In this document: positions 22,945-31,809 of the stretch, piece after piece
How positions within the stretch are numbered: position 1 is the first letter of the stretch
How the letters are laid out: each line of letters opens with the position of its first letter
NCBI RefSeq assembly: GCF_019443505.1
Contig: NZ_CP080377.1
Coordinates: 6,448,001 to 6,512,000 of the forward strand
DNA length: 64,000 nt
Source of the DNA: Janthinobacterium sp. PAMC25594
GTDB lineage: Bacteria > Pseudomonadota > Gammaproteobacteria > Burkholderiales > Burkholderiaceae_D
Direction of reading: 5' to 3'
Notes under the pieces: generated by a model
Databases searched by the model: none
What the model saw: the letters and a program-made list of their open reading frames with translations, nothing else
What the model was told of the DNA's origin: nothing
Translations under genes and position numbers: made by a program

Positions 22945-23243
22945 TGCATGCCCAACTTGCGGGCGTGATCCCGCGCAGTTCTCAAGCTAGTCGCCCAGCG
23001 GCTGACGGAATTGCTGAAAACGTGAAGTCGAGCGGCACCTTCCTGACTGCAGATGATGTCGCAATTTTAACTGGGCGCAAGCTCAAAAGCCTGCAGGTGA
23101 AGGCCCTACGGACAATGGGAATTCCATTTTTTATCAATGCTATCGGCCGGCCAGTCGTGGCGAGAACAGCCGTAGACGGCAAGACAGCCGCAGCACCCCA
23201 GGAAAAATCCGCATGGGTACCACCTGGCTTGAGGGCGAAATAG
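22941..23243 (+). CDS. DUF4224 family protein (excisionase-position gene)
   Basis: One hundred residues from ATG 22941 (GGAAA upstream). The core SGTFLTADDVAILTGRKLKSLQVKALRTMGIPFFINAIGRPVVART matches DUF4224, small winged-helix-like proteins found directly upstream of phage integrases, where excisionase/integration regulators sit. Its stop lies three bases before the integrase start. A role as recombination directionality factor is inference from position and fold. Confidence 0.75.
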   Translation: MMHAQLAGVIPRSSQASRPAADGIAENVKSSGTFLTADDVAILTGRKLKSLQVKALRTMGIPFFINAIGRPVVARTAVDGKTAAAPQEKSAWVPPGLRAK

Positions 23244-23246
23244 ACC

Positions 23247-24356
23247 ATGGGACGAGTTCCAACCAGAAATAAAAACCTGCCGACGGGCATGCGAGCGCGC
23301 CATCGCGGTCGGATTACCTATTACTTCCTGGACACGGGCAAACGGCCGCGAAGTGAGATATCGCTTGGCTCGGACTATGTCGAGGCAGTGCGGAAATGGG
23401 CTGAGCTGACGGCCAGCGCGATTCCATCAGCAACACGGCCGACTTTTCGCATGGTGGCTGAGCGCTATATCCGGGAGGTCATGAATAAAAAAGGCCTGGA
23501 TACGCAACGCAAGAACATGAACGAGCTGGCGCACCTGTACCAGTTCTTCGATGATCGTCAAGAGCCGATGGATTCCATTCTGCCGGTAATGGTGCGCCAA
23601 TACCTGACGTGGCGATCGACCAGCATAGCCGAAGAGCAACGGAAAAAGAACGCCAGCTTGGCGGCGCGTGGCAAACCCGTGCCCGACTGGACCGGCAAGG
23701 AAGGGCAAGTTGCGGCCAACCGGGATAAGGCGCTGCTGTCGCATATCTGGAATTTTGCACGTGGCGCTGGCTTGACCAATCAAGCTAACCCGTGTGCAGG
23801 GATCAAGGGCTTCAAGGAGGAGGGGCGGGACGTGTACGTCGACAATGAAGTGTTTTCAGCCGTATATGCTGCGGCAGCGCAAGGCCTGCGAGACGCCCTT
23901 GACCTGGCTTACCTCACTGGCCAGCGACCGGCCGACATGCTGAAGATCACGCGCGCCAATTTGAAAGATGGCGCAATCGAAATAAACCAGAATAAAACAC
24001 GCAAAAAATTACGCATCGAGATCGTAGGTGAGCTGGCGGCGTTGTTAGAGAAGATCGACAAGCGCCCGGTCGTCGGCATAGGACTGATCAATAACGACGA
24101 TGGCCAGCAGATGACGAAATACATGCTGCGATATGCATTTGAAGCGGCGCGCGCGAAAGCGGCCGCCGACAATCCAGGAATAGCCAAAGACATCAAGAAT
24201 TTTCAGTTCCGGGATTTGCGAGCCAAGGCCGGCACTGATACGGAGGAAATTAGCGGAATTGCAGCGGCACAAGCGCAGCTGGGGCACACCACAACGGCCA
24301 TGACAGCCAGGTATGTGCGACATCGGCGAGGCAAGCTCGTCAAGCCTACAAAATAG
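23247..24356 (+). CDS. int: Phage integrase, tyrosine recombinase
   Basis: A 369-residue site-specific recombinase. Residues 1-60 are an arm-binding-type N-terminus, about 65-175 the SAM-like core-binding domain, and 190-369 the catalytic domain. Catalytic residues: Arg227 (GQRPAD), Lys250 (QNKT), Arg325 in FRDLRAK (the usual His-x-x-Arg with Arg322 at the first position), His347 (LGHT) and Tyr356 (ARYVR). It faces tRNA-Leu(UAA) 95 bases downstream, the probable attachment site. Two 11-bp repeats just behind its stop may be its arm sites. Confidence 0.95.
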   Translation: MGRVPTRNKNLPTGMRARHRGRITYYFLDTGKRPRSEISLGSDYVEAVRKWAELTASAIPSATRPTFRMVAERYIREVMNKKGLDTQRKNMNELAHLYQFFDDRQEPMDSILPVMVRQYLTWRSTSIAEEQRKKNASLAARGKPVPDWTGKEGQVAANRDKALLSHIWNFARGAGLTNQANPCAGIKGFKEEGRDVYVDNEVFSAVYAAAAQGLRDALDLAYLTGQRPADMLKITRANLKDGAIEINQNKTRKKLRIEIVGELAALLEKIDKRPVVGIGLINNDDGQQMTKYMLRYAFEAARAKAAADNPGIAKDIKNFQFRDLRAKAGTDTEEISGIAAAQAQLGHTTTAMTARYVRHRRGKLVKPTK

Positions 24357-24368
24357 CTACGGGAGACT

Positions 24369-24398
24369 TTTTGCGGAACAAAACCAGTTTTGCGGAAC
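24369..24398 (+). repeat. Direct repeats between integrase and tRNA, candidate Int arm sites
   Basis: TTTTGCGGAAC occurs at 24369-24379 and again at 24388-24398, 19 bp apart. Short direct repeats between int and the att core are typical of arm-type integrase sites; function is inferred. Confidence 0.45.
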
Positions 24399-24450
24399 TG
24401 GTGGGAACGAGAAAAATAGTGGTCACTATCTCTGTAAAATGCATGTGCGC

Positions 24451-24537
24451 TGGTGCCCGGAGCCGGAATCGAACCGGCACGCCCTTACAGGCGGGAGATT
24501 TTAAGTCTCCAGTGTCTACCAGTTTCACCATCCGGGC
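24451..24537 (-). tRNA. tRNA-Leu (anticodon UAA)
   Basis: Eighty-seven bases with encoded CCA. The acceptor stem GCCCGGA/TCCGGGC, T arm GCCGGTTCGATTCCGGC, anticodon stem GGAGA/TCTCC with loop CTTAAAA (anticodon TAA) and a long variable arm (CGCCTGTAAGGGCG-type) identify a leucine tRNA. Its 3' end faces the integrase. The gene is complete, so the phage carries or restores the 3' part; the matching copy should lie at the far end of the prophage, outside this window. Confidence 0.95.
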
Positions 24538-24591
24538 AGCGCGGCGAGATTTTAGCACAGGTGATACGCATCACGCCATCTTGTGCCTGAG

Positions 24592-24630
24592 CCAGGCTGT
24601 CCGGTTTGCACCGGACAGCCTGGTTTTATC
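24592..24630 (+). terminator. Strong hairpin between TonB receptor and tRNA-Leu
   Basis: A 14-bp perfect stem (CCAGGCTGTCCGGT, 24592-24605, and its complement 24610-24623) with loop TTGC, followed on the plus strand by TTTTATC. The gene that ends here (TonB receptor) is on the minus strand, where an A run precedes and no T run follows the stem, so it may act in both directions or mainly against plus-strand read-through from the prophage. Confidence 0.6.
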
Positions 24631-24639
24631 TATCTGCCG

Positions 24640-26925
24640 TCAAAACGTCGCCTTGAACTGCACCCCATACGTGCGCGGCTCGTTGACGATGCCCGTCAGG
24701 TTGTTGAATTCGATGGCGCCCAGTGCCTGGATCTGGTTGGTGATGTTGCGGCCGTACGCCGAGAGTTCGTAGCGGTCCCATTTGTAGCCGACGCGCAAGC
24801 CGCCTTCCAGCAGTTCCTTGGCCTTGTATTCCTTCGCTTCGTACAGGAAGAAGTTGTAGCTGGTGCGGTAGGCCCAGTCCGTGTAGGCGTAGAACTCGCC
24901 ATTGGCGAGGGGGATGCTGTATTTCAAGGTGAAGTTGGTTTGCCATTCGGGCGCGCGCGGCAGCGGGTTGCCGTCGATGTAGGCCGTGCCCACGAAGGGG
25001 CCGACGGGGTCGGTGACGGTGCAGCCGCTGGCCGGGGTGTTCTGGGCGTTGCCGCAGCTTTGCACGTACAGTTTCTTGTCCTGGATTTCCGTGTGGTTGT
25101 AGCTGCCGCCCAGGGTCATGCTGAGCGAGTCGCTGAGGTTCGCCTGGAAGTCCAGCTCCACGCCCTGGCCGGTGGCCTTCTCGGCATTGAGCAGGCGGTT
25201 CATGTTGACCACGCCGCTGCCGGCCGTCAATTGCTTGTCTTTCACGCGGTACTGGAATACGGCCAGGCTCAGGCGCGCGCGCTTGTCGAACAGGTCTTGC
25301 TTGATGCCCGCTTCCACCGACAGCACTTTTTCGGCGCCGGCCTGCGAGGGGCGGTCGGCCAGGCCGTTCAGGCGGCCTTGCATCGATGGCGCGCGGTAGC
25401 CGGTGGCGATGCGCGCGTAGGCGTTCGTTTCCGGCGTCAGCACATAGGTGCCGCTCAGGTCCCAGCTGACGTTGTGCGAGGTGTCATGCAAGTTGAACGG
25501 GCCGGCCGTGGTCGCTTCCACGCGCTTGGCCGAGAAATCCTTCTTGTCGCTCGTGTAGCGCAGGCCGGCGCGCAGCTTCAGGGCGTCCGAGACCGTGTAG
25601 TTGAGCGAGCCGAAGGCCGCGTACGACTTCGAGCTCTGGTTTTGCGTGGCGTAGGCGCTGTTTTGCGGATTGCCGGGCGCCAGGCTGTCAAAGCTGATGC
25701 TGTCGATCTGGATATCTTCCTTGAAGTAGAACAGGCCGCCTATCCATTGCAGCGGGCCCTTTGCGCTCGATTCGGCGCGGAATTCCTGCGAAATCTGCTT
25801 GTGGTTCGGGATCACGTCGGCTGTTTCCACGACGAAAGGAATGAAGCCGGGGCCCATCGGCGGCGCGTACACGGCGCCATAGCCGCCGTCGACGTCGGCG
25901 CGGCTGAAGAAATCGAGTTTTTCGTAGCCGGTGATCGAATGCAGGGTGACGCCAGGCAAGTCCCATTTCAGGCGCATGCTGCCACCCTTGGTTTTCAGGT
26001 GCTGGCGGTTGATGCCATCGGTAGGGTAGGAGCCATAATCGAAATTGTCGACCAGGTCGTTGGTGCCCTGTTTCAGGATGTTGGCGCGAAACAGCGTCGC
26101 CGTGCCATCGAGGTTGCGCGCGTGCACGTTGAACAGGGCGGTGAAGTCGCGCGTGGGCTTGACCAGCACCTGCAGGCGGGCGGCGCTGTCTTCATAGCCT
26201 TCGAAGTCGCGCGTGCCGGTGGGACGCGGGTTGTGCACGCGGTCGTCGCGGCGCTGCGTCTGGCCGGAAAAGCGCAGGGCCACGGTGTCGCTGACGGGCA
26301 CGTTGAAGGCGCCTTCCAGGTTCTTCATGCCATCCTTGCCGAAGCCGCCGCTCAGGTAGCCTTCCGTCTTGAAGACGGGCTTGGCGGAATCGAACTTGAT
26401 CACGCCGGCCGGCGAGTTACGGCCGAACAAGGTGCCTTGCGGGCCGCGCAGTACTTCCACCTGATCGACGTCGAACACGGGAAAGCCTTTCAGCATGGCG
26501 TTTTCCTGCACCACGTCGTCCATCACCAGGCCCACTGGCTGCGAGGCGTTCAGGTCGAAATCGGTATTGCCCAGGCCGCGAATGTAGAAGCGGGGAAAGG
26601 TGCGGCCGTAATCCGATTCGACGGAGACGCTGGGCGAGCGGCTGTTGAGGAAGCGGATGTCGGCGCCGCCGGCCGTCAGGGTGTCGAGCTTGTCGCCTTT
26701 CAGGGTGGCGATGGACATGGGTACGTCCTTGATGTTTTCCGCGCGCCGCTGTGCCGTCACGATTACCGTTTCCAGCTGGCCAGGACCGGCCTGTGCCGCT
26801 GGTGCGGCCGGCGCCGGGACGCTGTCCTGCGCCATTGCCTGCAGGGGAAAGGCGGCAGTGATCGCCAGGGCAATCAGGCTGTGGCGTATGGTGCTGGCGT
26901 GTGTGCTGGCATGCGGTGTCATCAT
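24640..26925 (-). CDS. TonB-dependent outer membrane receptor
   Basis: A 761-residue receptor from ATG 26925 (AGGAG seven bases upstream). A signal peptide (about residues 13-33, IRHSLIALAITAAFPLQAMAQ) is followed by a TonB-box-like ETVIVTAQRR, the plug domain (VPMSIATLKGDKLDTL...VEVLRGPQGTLFGRNSPAGVI) and a 22-strand-type barrel ending YGVQFKATF with terminal Phe. Plug text 'AENIKDVPMSIATLKGD' is typical of the CirA/sphingomonad-like group that takes up varied compounds including siderophores and glycans. Substrate unknown. It diverges from the HD-GYP gene. Confidence 0.93.
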   Translation of the reverse strand: MMTPHASTHASTIRHSLIALAITAAFPLQAMAQDSVPAPAAPAAQAGPGQLETVIVTAQRRAENIKDVPMSIATLKGDKLDTLTAGGADIRFLNSRSPSVSVESDYGRTFPRFYIRGLGNTDFDLNASQPVGLVMDDVVQENAMLKGFPVFDVDQVEVLRGPQGTLFGRNSPAGVIKFDSAKPVFKTEGYLSGGFGKDGMKNLEGAFNVPVSDTVALRFSGQTQRRDDRVHNPRPTGTRDFEGYEDSAARLQVLVKPTRDFTALFNVHARNLDGTATLFRANILKQGTNDLVDNFDYGSYPTDGINRQHLKTKGGSMRLKWDLPGVTLHSITGYEKLDFFSRADVDGGYGAVYAPPMGPGFIPFVVETADVIPNHKQISQEFRAESSAKGPLQWIGGLFYFKEDIQIDSISFDSLAPGNPQNSAYATQNQSSKSYAAFGSLNYTVSDALKLRAGLRYTSDKKDFSAKRVEATTAGPFNLHDTSHNVSWDLSGTYVLTPETNAYARIATGYRAPSMQGRLNGLADRPSQAGAEKVLSVEAGIKQDLFDKRARLSLAVFQYRVKDKQLTAGSGVVNMNRLLNAEKATGQGVELDFQANLSDSLSMTLGGSYNHTEIQDKKLYVQSCGNAQNTPASGCTVTDPVGPFVGTAYIDGNPLPRAPEWQTNFTLKYSIPLANGEFYAYTDWAYRTSYNFFLYEAKEYKAKELLEGGLRVGYKWDRYELSAYGRNITNQIQALGAIEFNNLTGIVNEPRTYGVQFKATF

Positions 26926-27418
26926 GAAACGGCTCCTGTCGGTCAAGGTTGTTCGAAAGGTCCAGGCAGGCGCAAGTCCGCTAGACGAAAAATCATGCTA
27001 GCACGGAAAGTTTTGGTATTCATGCCATTTTCCAGGCAAGACTATTTATATGCGTTTCGACTCAATACGTGAATAAAATCGTATTTGTCGTCAATATCTG
27101 GCGGGTGCATAGTGGGGTGCCGACAGGCTTGTGCCAGCGCAAAGGATGGCTTGGCCAGCGAAATTTTTCCCTGCGCCAGCGCAAACATGCCGACGCCCTG
27201 GCGTGTAAACGGCCGGTGTGCAGTGCGGAAAATACGACAGTTCCCCTTTTTCTTTCTGCCATGCGATGTTGTTGTGTTGCCACATCCTGGGATGGCATCT
27301 TGCCTGCCAGCTGCCGGGCGCGGCGCATGCACGGACAATGATGTCGCCCCAAGGTATCTACAGGCAAGATCTCGCGTAGAATATAATTTATTGCAAATTA
27401 GAAACTTATATTTCTGCC
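26926..27418. other. Divergent intergenic region between TonB receptor and HD-GYP gene
   Basis: About 490 bases without a supported gene; the small frames seen here have no coding look. It must hold the promoters of both flanking genes. The only structure I see is three direct repeats at 27133-27185, listed separately. Confidence 0.6.
27133..27185 (+). repeat. Three direct repeats with exact 21-bp period
   Basis: GCCAGCG(C)AAA starts at 27133, 27154 and 27175; copies one and three read GCCAGCGCAAA, copy two GCCAGCGAAA. A period of two helical turns puts them on one DNA face, as expected for cooperative regulator binding upstream of the divergent TonB receptor and HD-GYP genes. Confidence 0.5.
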
Positions 27419-28816
27419 ATGTTAATGCTATCCGCAAGTGCGCCGCCCGCTGACGGCATCCGGCTTTCCGAACTGATCGCCGCCCTGAGCCAGGCCCTGG
27501 ACATCACGGAGGGGCAGCCAGAAGGCCATTGCATCCGCTGTTGCTGGATCGGCATGCACGTGGGACGCGAACTGGGCATGGCGGATGAAGACCTGTGGAA
27601 TCTGTATTACACGCTGCTGCTCAAGGACCTGGGCTGCAGCAGCAATGCGGCGCGCATCTGCGAGCTCTACCTGACGGACGATCTGTCTTTCAAACAGGGC
27701 TTCAAGACGGTGGGCGACAGCCTGCCGCAAGTGCTCAAATTCGTCCTCAAGCACACGGGCCTGAAGGCGGGCCTGGCCGAGCGCTTCCGCGCCGTGATGA
27801 CGATCTTGCGCGACGGCGCGCACATCGCGCAGGAGCTGATCGCCACGCGCTGCCAGCGCGGCGCCGACATCGCGCGCCTGCTGCGCTTTCCGGAATCCGT
27901 GGCACAGGGCATCTACAGCCTCGACGAACACCACAACGGTCAGGGCAAGCCGGACAAACTGGCAGGGCAGGCGATTCCCTTGTTTTCGCGCATTGCCCTG
28001 CTGGCACAGGTGATCGACGTGTTTCATACGGCCGATGGCGCGCGCGCCGCCCAGGCCGAGGTGCGCCAGCGCGCGGGCAGCTGGTTTGACCCGCAATTGG
28101 TGCAGGCGTTCGAGCGGATTGCGCAGTCGGCCGCCTTCTGGTCCATGTTGCGGTCGCAGGACCTGACGGCTGCCGTGGCGGCGCTGGAGCCGGCCAACCG
28201 TGCTGTGCCGGTGGATGAGGACTATCTCGACGACATCGCTGCCGCGTTCGGTCAGGTGGTCGATTCGAAAAGCCCGTACACGAGCGGGCACAGCGCCCGG
28301 GTAGCCTTGTATGCGGACATGATCGCCGAAACCTTGGGCGTGACGCCGGAGCGGCGTCGCTGGCTCAAGCGGGGTGCCTTGCTGCATGACGTCGGGAAAC
28401 TTGGCGTCAGCAATAGCGTGCTGGACAAGGCCGGCAAACTTGACGCGGATGAGTGGCTGGCCGTGCGGCAGCACGCACACTATACGGAAACGATTCTGTC
28501 ACGCATTGATGCGTTTGCCGAACTGGCTGTCGTGGCCGCTGCGCACCATGAGCGGCTCGATGGCAAGGGCTATCCGCGTGGTTTGACGGCCGACGACATC
28601 AGCCTGGAAACGCGCATCATCACCACGGCCGATATTTTCGACGCCATCACGGCCGACCGGCCATATCGGGGGCCAATTCCCATTCCGAAAGCGCTCGAAA
28701 TCATGGCCGAGACCGTGGGCACAGCCATCGACGCGCAGTGTTTTGCCGCCTTGAAAGTGGCGCTGGCCGGCTTGCCCGATCTCGCGCAGCCGGAGAACGA
28801 GTGCCTGACGGCGTGA
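27419..28816 (+). CDS. HD-GYP domain protein, probable c-di-GMP phosphodiesterase
   Basis: A 465-residue protein with two HD-type domains. The C-terminal one (about 255-440) is a canonical HD-GYP domain: SGHSARVALYADMIAE, LLHDVGKLGV (His-Asp near 323), HHERLDGKGYPRGL and DIFDAITADRPYR; it should hydrolyse c-di-GMP. The N-terminal one (about 20-230) looks degenerate: HCIRCCWIGMHVGRELG and DEHHNGQGKP are kept but the HD pair is replaced by LLLKDLG, so it is probably sensory or structural. Start could be 27419 or 27425; the ribosome site is weak. The convergent chemoreceptor gene ends five bases away. Confidence 0.9.
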   Translation: MLMLSASAPPADGIRLSELIAALSQALDITEGQPEGHCIRCCWIGMHVGRELGMADEDLWNLYYTLLLKDLGCSSNAARICELYLTDDLSFKQGFKTVGDSLPQVLKFVLKHTGLKAGLAERFRAVMTILRDGAHIAQELIATRCQRGADIARLLRFPESVAQGIYSLDEHHNGQGKPDKLAGQAIPLFSRIALLAQVIDVFHTADGARAAQAEVRQRAGSWFDPQLVQAFERIAQSAAFWSMLRSQDLTAAVAALEPANRAVPVDEDYLDDIAAAFGQVVDSKSPYTSGHSARVALYADMIAETLGVTPERRRWLKRGALLHDVGKLGVSNSVLDKAGKLDADEWLAVRQHAHYTETILSRIDAFAELAVVAAAHHERLDGKGYPRGLTADDISLETRIITTADIFDAITADRPYRGPIPIPKALEIMAETVGTAIDAQCFAALKVALAGLPDLAQPENECLTA

Positions 28817-28821
28817 TCTGC

Positions 28822-30552
28822 TTAAAATTCTTCCCAATCGCCGGCCGTCACGGCTTGCGCTTGCGCCGCACGGGGTTTTGCCGGCGCGGCCTGGCGCTTG
28901 ACGGTGCTGCTGGCCGCCGCCGGTACCAGGCGCAGCGGTTTTGTGCTGGCGCGTGCTGGCGCCGTCGTGCGTGCGGGTGCCGCCACCTGGCTGTCGTGCG
29001 TTTTGAAGATGCTCACGGTTTGCACCAGGTGGCTGGCCTGGTCGCGCAGCGATTCGGCCGCCGCCGCCGCTTCTTCCACCAGCGACGCATTTTGTTGCGT
29101 GACGCTGTCCATCTGCGTCACCGCCTGATTGATCTGCTCGATACCGGCGGACTGCTCCTGGCTGGCCATCGTGATCTCGGCGATGATATGGCTGACGCGG
29201 GCGACACTGGCGACTACCTCGGACATCGTCGTGCCCGCCTGCGCCGCCAGCTTGGCGCCCGCTTCGACGCGGCTGACGGAATCGTCGATCAGCGTCTTGA
29301 TTTCCTTGGCCGCGCTGGCGCTGCGCTGGGCCAGGCCACGCACCTCGGTCGCCACGACGGCGAAACCACGGCCCTGTTCACCGGCCCGCGCCGCTTCCAC
29401 GGCGGCATTCAGGGCCAGGATATTGGTCTGGAAGGCGATGCCGTCGATGACGCTGATGATGTCGACAATCTTGCGCGACGATTCGCTGATCAGGTCCATG
29501 GTACCCATCACTTGCCCCACCACGGCGCCGCCCTTGCTGGCGACGTCCGATGCGGTCGTGGCCAGCACATTGGCTTCGCGGGCATTGTCCGCATTCTTGC
29601 GTACGGTGCTGGTGAGCTCTTCCATTGAGGAAGCGGTTTCTTCCAGTGAACTCGCTTGTTGTTCCGTGCGTGTGGAAAGATCGTTATTACCGGTGGAAAT
29701 CTCCGCGGCGGCAAGGGACACCGTGTCGGAATCCTGGCGGACGGATGAGACTACCGAGGTCAGCGACACTTGCATGCGTTGCAGCGCCGACAGCACGCTG
29801 GCCGTATCGTTCGCTGCGACGCTGAGTTTTCCTGTCAGGTCGCCGCCGGCGAGCAGGCTGACGGCGTCGCACAGCTGACGCGGTTCGGCGCCCAGCGCCT
29901 TGAGCAAGTGACGCGTGATGAGCCAGCCCGCCAGGGCCGCCAGCACGATGGACAGCAAGCTGGTGCCGATGAGGATATTCCGGTTGCTGACATAGCGTTC
30001 GTTATCTTCCTGCAGGATGAGGGCGGAACGCTGGTCCGTCAGCGCGAAATATTCATCGCTGGCGGCAACGAGGGCGGCCAGCAGCGGGCGGCACTCCTCG
30101 TTCATCTTGACGATGGCTTGCTCGTTTTTCTTTTGCAGGGCCAGGTCGACGATGGACAGCGCCACGGGAGCATAGCGTTTTTCGATGCTGTCGATCTTGT
30201 TGATGATGACGCGCACCTCGTCCGATACACCGGGCTTCTGTGCCAGCTCCAGCAGGCGCTGCATGTTCTTGACGACATCGGCCTGCGCCTGCAACACGTG
30301 TTGGCGTTCGATTTCCATGTCTTCCGGCTTGGTGACGAGCACCAGGTTCCTGGCCGCCACGGCACGCATGTCGATCGCGTCACGCACGCGGTGCGCCGTA
30401 TTGGCGCGCGCCATGATGCCGTTGACATACTGCTCAAAGCCGGCGTTGAAGTTGGACAGACTCCGCACGGACAGTACCGAGATGCCGATGAGGAAAAAGA
30501 CCAGCAGGCCGAATGCCAGGGTCAGTTGGGCGCGAACAGTTAAGTTATTCAT
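28822..30552 (-). CDS. Methyl-accepting chemotaxis protein (Tar-type 4-helix-bundle sensor)
   Basis: A 576-residue chemoreceptor. TM1 at about 8-31, a four-helix-bundle periplasmic domain (about 32-190), TM2 near 192-214, HAMP about 215-265, then the signalling domain with the conserved hairpin tip [37 protein letters not shown]. The protein ends GDWEEF, a CheR/CheB-docking pentapeptide of the NWETF type, so it probably takes part in adaptation by methylation. GGGAGAGG precedes the ATG. Ligand unknown. Confidence 0.95.
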   Translation of the reverse strand: MNNLTVRAQLTLAFGLLVFFLIGISVLSVRSLSNFNAGFEQYVNGIMARANTAHRVRDAIDMRAVAARNLVLVTKPEDMEIERQHVLQAQADVVKNMQRLLELAQKPGVSDEVRVIINKIDSIEKRYAPVALSIVDLALQKKNEQAIVKMNEECRPLLAALVAASDEYFALTDQRSALILQEDNERYVSNRNILIGTSLLSIVLAALAGWLITRHLLKALGAEPRQLCDAVSLLAGGDLTGKLSVAANDTASVLSALQRMQVSLTSVVSSVRQDSDTVSLAAAEISTGNNDLSTRTEQQASSLEETASSMEELTSTVRKNADNAREANVLATTASDVASKGGAVVGQVMGTMDLISESSRKIVDIISVIDGIAFQTNILALNAAVEAARAGEQGRGFAVVATEVRGLAQRSASAAKEIKTLIDDSVSRVEAGAKLAAQAGTTMSEVVASVARVSHIIAEITMASQEQSAGIEQINQAVTQMDSVTQQNASLVEEAAAAAESLRDQASHLVQTVSIFKTHDSQVAAPARTTAPARASTKPLRLVPAAASSTVKRQAAPAKPRAAQAQAVTAGDWEEF

Positions 30553-30890
30553 GATGCCTCTCCCAGAATACGTGATAAAGATTAGAAAGGGTGCTTGCGT
30601 GGGGCCAGGATGTTGCCTGGCAACGGGCCATGCCCTACGCAGTGCTTCTCTATCCAGAACACGGATTCGTGGTGTGAGGATCGTGCCATGTAAAAACCGA
30701 TTTCAATAATAAAATTCGGTATTCGTTTTATTTGTTAAAATCATTGTGGCACACAAATTTTCGTAAATCAATCAGATTTTGCGTGCCCAAAAACAACTAT
30801 TTAGCACGGATGGCCAGTTCCGGAGGGACTGGCCGGCGAGACGGTCAAGCGGCCAAGGGCTTGAAGGTTGTTGGCCCTGGCGGTCCATGA
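30553..30890. other. Intergenic region upstream of the chemoreceptor
   Basis: About 340 bases without a supported gene. It includes an AT-rich stretch (about 30705-30760) that may hold the chemoreceptor promoter and a small inverted repeat (GGCCAGT/ACTGGCC, 30812-30834) without a T run. Nothing else seen. Confidence 0.5.
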
Positions 30891-31103
30891 TCAGATGGGG
30901 AACGCGCCCGCGCCCGACACATTCAGGCAGGCGACCTTGTCGCTGGCAAAGTACTTGATTTGCCCCAGGCCGATGGCGTAGCAGCCGTCGCTGAGCGGGG
31001 AAATGGGACCGGTGAGTTTTTCACCGCTGATCAAGGTCACCACCCAGGGCGTGGTGGCCGGTTTGCCCGCGTGGGCCAGTGCGTGTTGTACCAGGTCTGA
31101 CAT
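30891..31103 (-). CDS. Hypothetical protein, Hfq/Sm-like size
   Basis: Seventy residues from ATG 31103, with GGAGG four bases upstream (MSDLVQHALAHAGKPATTPWVVTLISGEKLTGPISPLSDGCYAIG...). The order helix, then beta strands 'WVVTLISGEKLTGPI' recalls a small Sm-like barrel, but I cannot assign it. The longer frame from 31238 lacks coding character. Confidence 0.6.
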   Translation of the reverse strand: MSDLVQHALAHAGKPATTPWVVTLISGEKLTGPISPLSDGCYAIGLGQIKYFASDKVACLNVSGAGAFPI

Positions 31104-31180
31104 GCTGCCTCCGATGGAAATCAAAACCCGATGATAGCAGTGTCGCCCAGCCGCTGTTTGCCGATACGACGGCCGGAGTG

Positions 31181-31693
31181 TTACGCGTCGGCCAGCAGAT
31201 TCTTGGGCAGCGCCACCGATACCAGTTTCCAGCGCCACAGGCCGTCGCGCGTCAGGGTCAGCTCGCCGATATGGCTTTTGCTATGGGCGCGCTGCACCAC
31301 GACCTTGTCCCACGAGGTGTAGCGCAGCTTGTAGTCGGGCTTGGCATTGCGCTTGCGGCCGCTGATGTCGCTGACCTTGGCGATCGGCTTTTCGTAGCGG
31401 TCATTGAGCTTCATCAAGGCGACGATGCCTTCAGGCATCAGCATGGTATCGAGCAAGGGGTCGATGACGTCGGCGCTGATGTCGTCGGCCACTTCCGGCG
31501 CCGAGAACAGGGCATGCAGTTGCTGCCCCAGGCTGCCGCGCAGCCGCGCCAGGTCGATTTGCGCAGCCAGGGCCTGAGTATCCTCATCCATTGTTGCCGT
31601 ACGGATCTTGTTCATGGTGAAATATGGGCTGCCATAGAAGGCGCCGGCCAGCGCGACCAGTGCCACTAGAGCGAGAAGCAACATTCTTTTCAT
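31181..31693 (-). CDS. DUF2939 family membrane-anchored protein
   Basis: A 170-residue protein from ATG 31693 (MKRMLLLALVALVALAGAFYGSPYFTMNKIRTA...): one N-terminal hydrophobic helix, then a soluble domain facing the periplasm. 'SPYFTMNKIRTATMDEDTQALAAQIDLARLRGSLGQQL' is the DUF2939 signature pattern (SPYxxxxxxxxAxxxxDxxxLxxxVDFxxLRxxL). Function unknown. It is a paralogue of the next gene (31810-32256). Confidence 0.75.
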   Translation of the reverse strand: MKRMLLLALVALVALAGAFYGSPYFTMNKIRTATMDEDTQALAAQIDLARLRGSLGQQLHALFSAPEVADDISADVIDPLLDTMLMPEGIVALMKLNDRYEKPIAKVSDISGRKRNAKPDYKLRYTSWDKVVVQRAHSKSHIGELTLTRDGLWRWKLVSVALPKNLLADA

Positions 31694-31809
31694 CGTGCAA
31701 TCTCTCGGATGCCTGGCGACCCGGTGCGCCTGAAGTGTTAGCATTCTACATAATATTTCCGAAAATCAATATGGCGGTTTAGGTAAGTGTTGTTTTAGAT
31801 CAAGTTTCG

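Larger units (their letters stand above)
1..24450. mobile_element. Lambdoid-type prophage (right part; left end outside window)
   Basis: Continuous block of phage genes: tail, capsid, portal, terminase and replication genes on the minus strand, a repressor/operator switch at 13.1-15.0 kb, and early genes plus integrase on the plus strand. Head-to-tail gene order follows lambda (terminase, W, B, C/E, FII, U, V, G/T), which suggests a siphovirus. The integrase abuts the 3' end of tRNA-Leu(UAA), so the right boundary lies within or just beside 24451-24537. The left boundary, tail fibre and lysis genes are not in the window. No broken structural gene is seen here, so the prophage may be intact; this is inference from the visible part only. 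Confidence 0.95.

Noticed and set aside
17254..24323. Numerous 60-130 codon frames on both strands inside the PRTRC and integrase genes
   Set aside because: They overlap recognised genes in other frames and show no ribosome site or coupling.
24346..24558. Short frames across the tRNA-Leu gene
   Set aside because: The sequence folds as a complete tRNA; frames through it are accidental.
24583..27072. 829-codon open frame on the plus strand
   Set aside because: Antisense to the TonB receptor, which has signal peptide, plug and barrel end. No motif in the plus-strand product.
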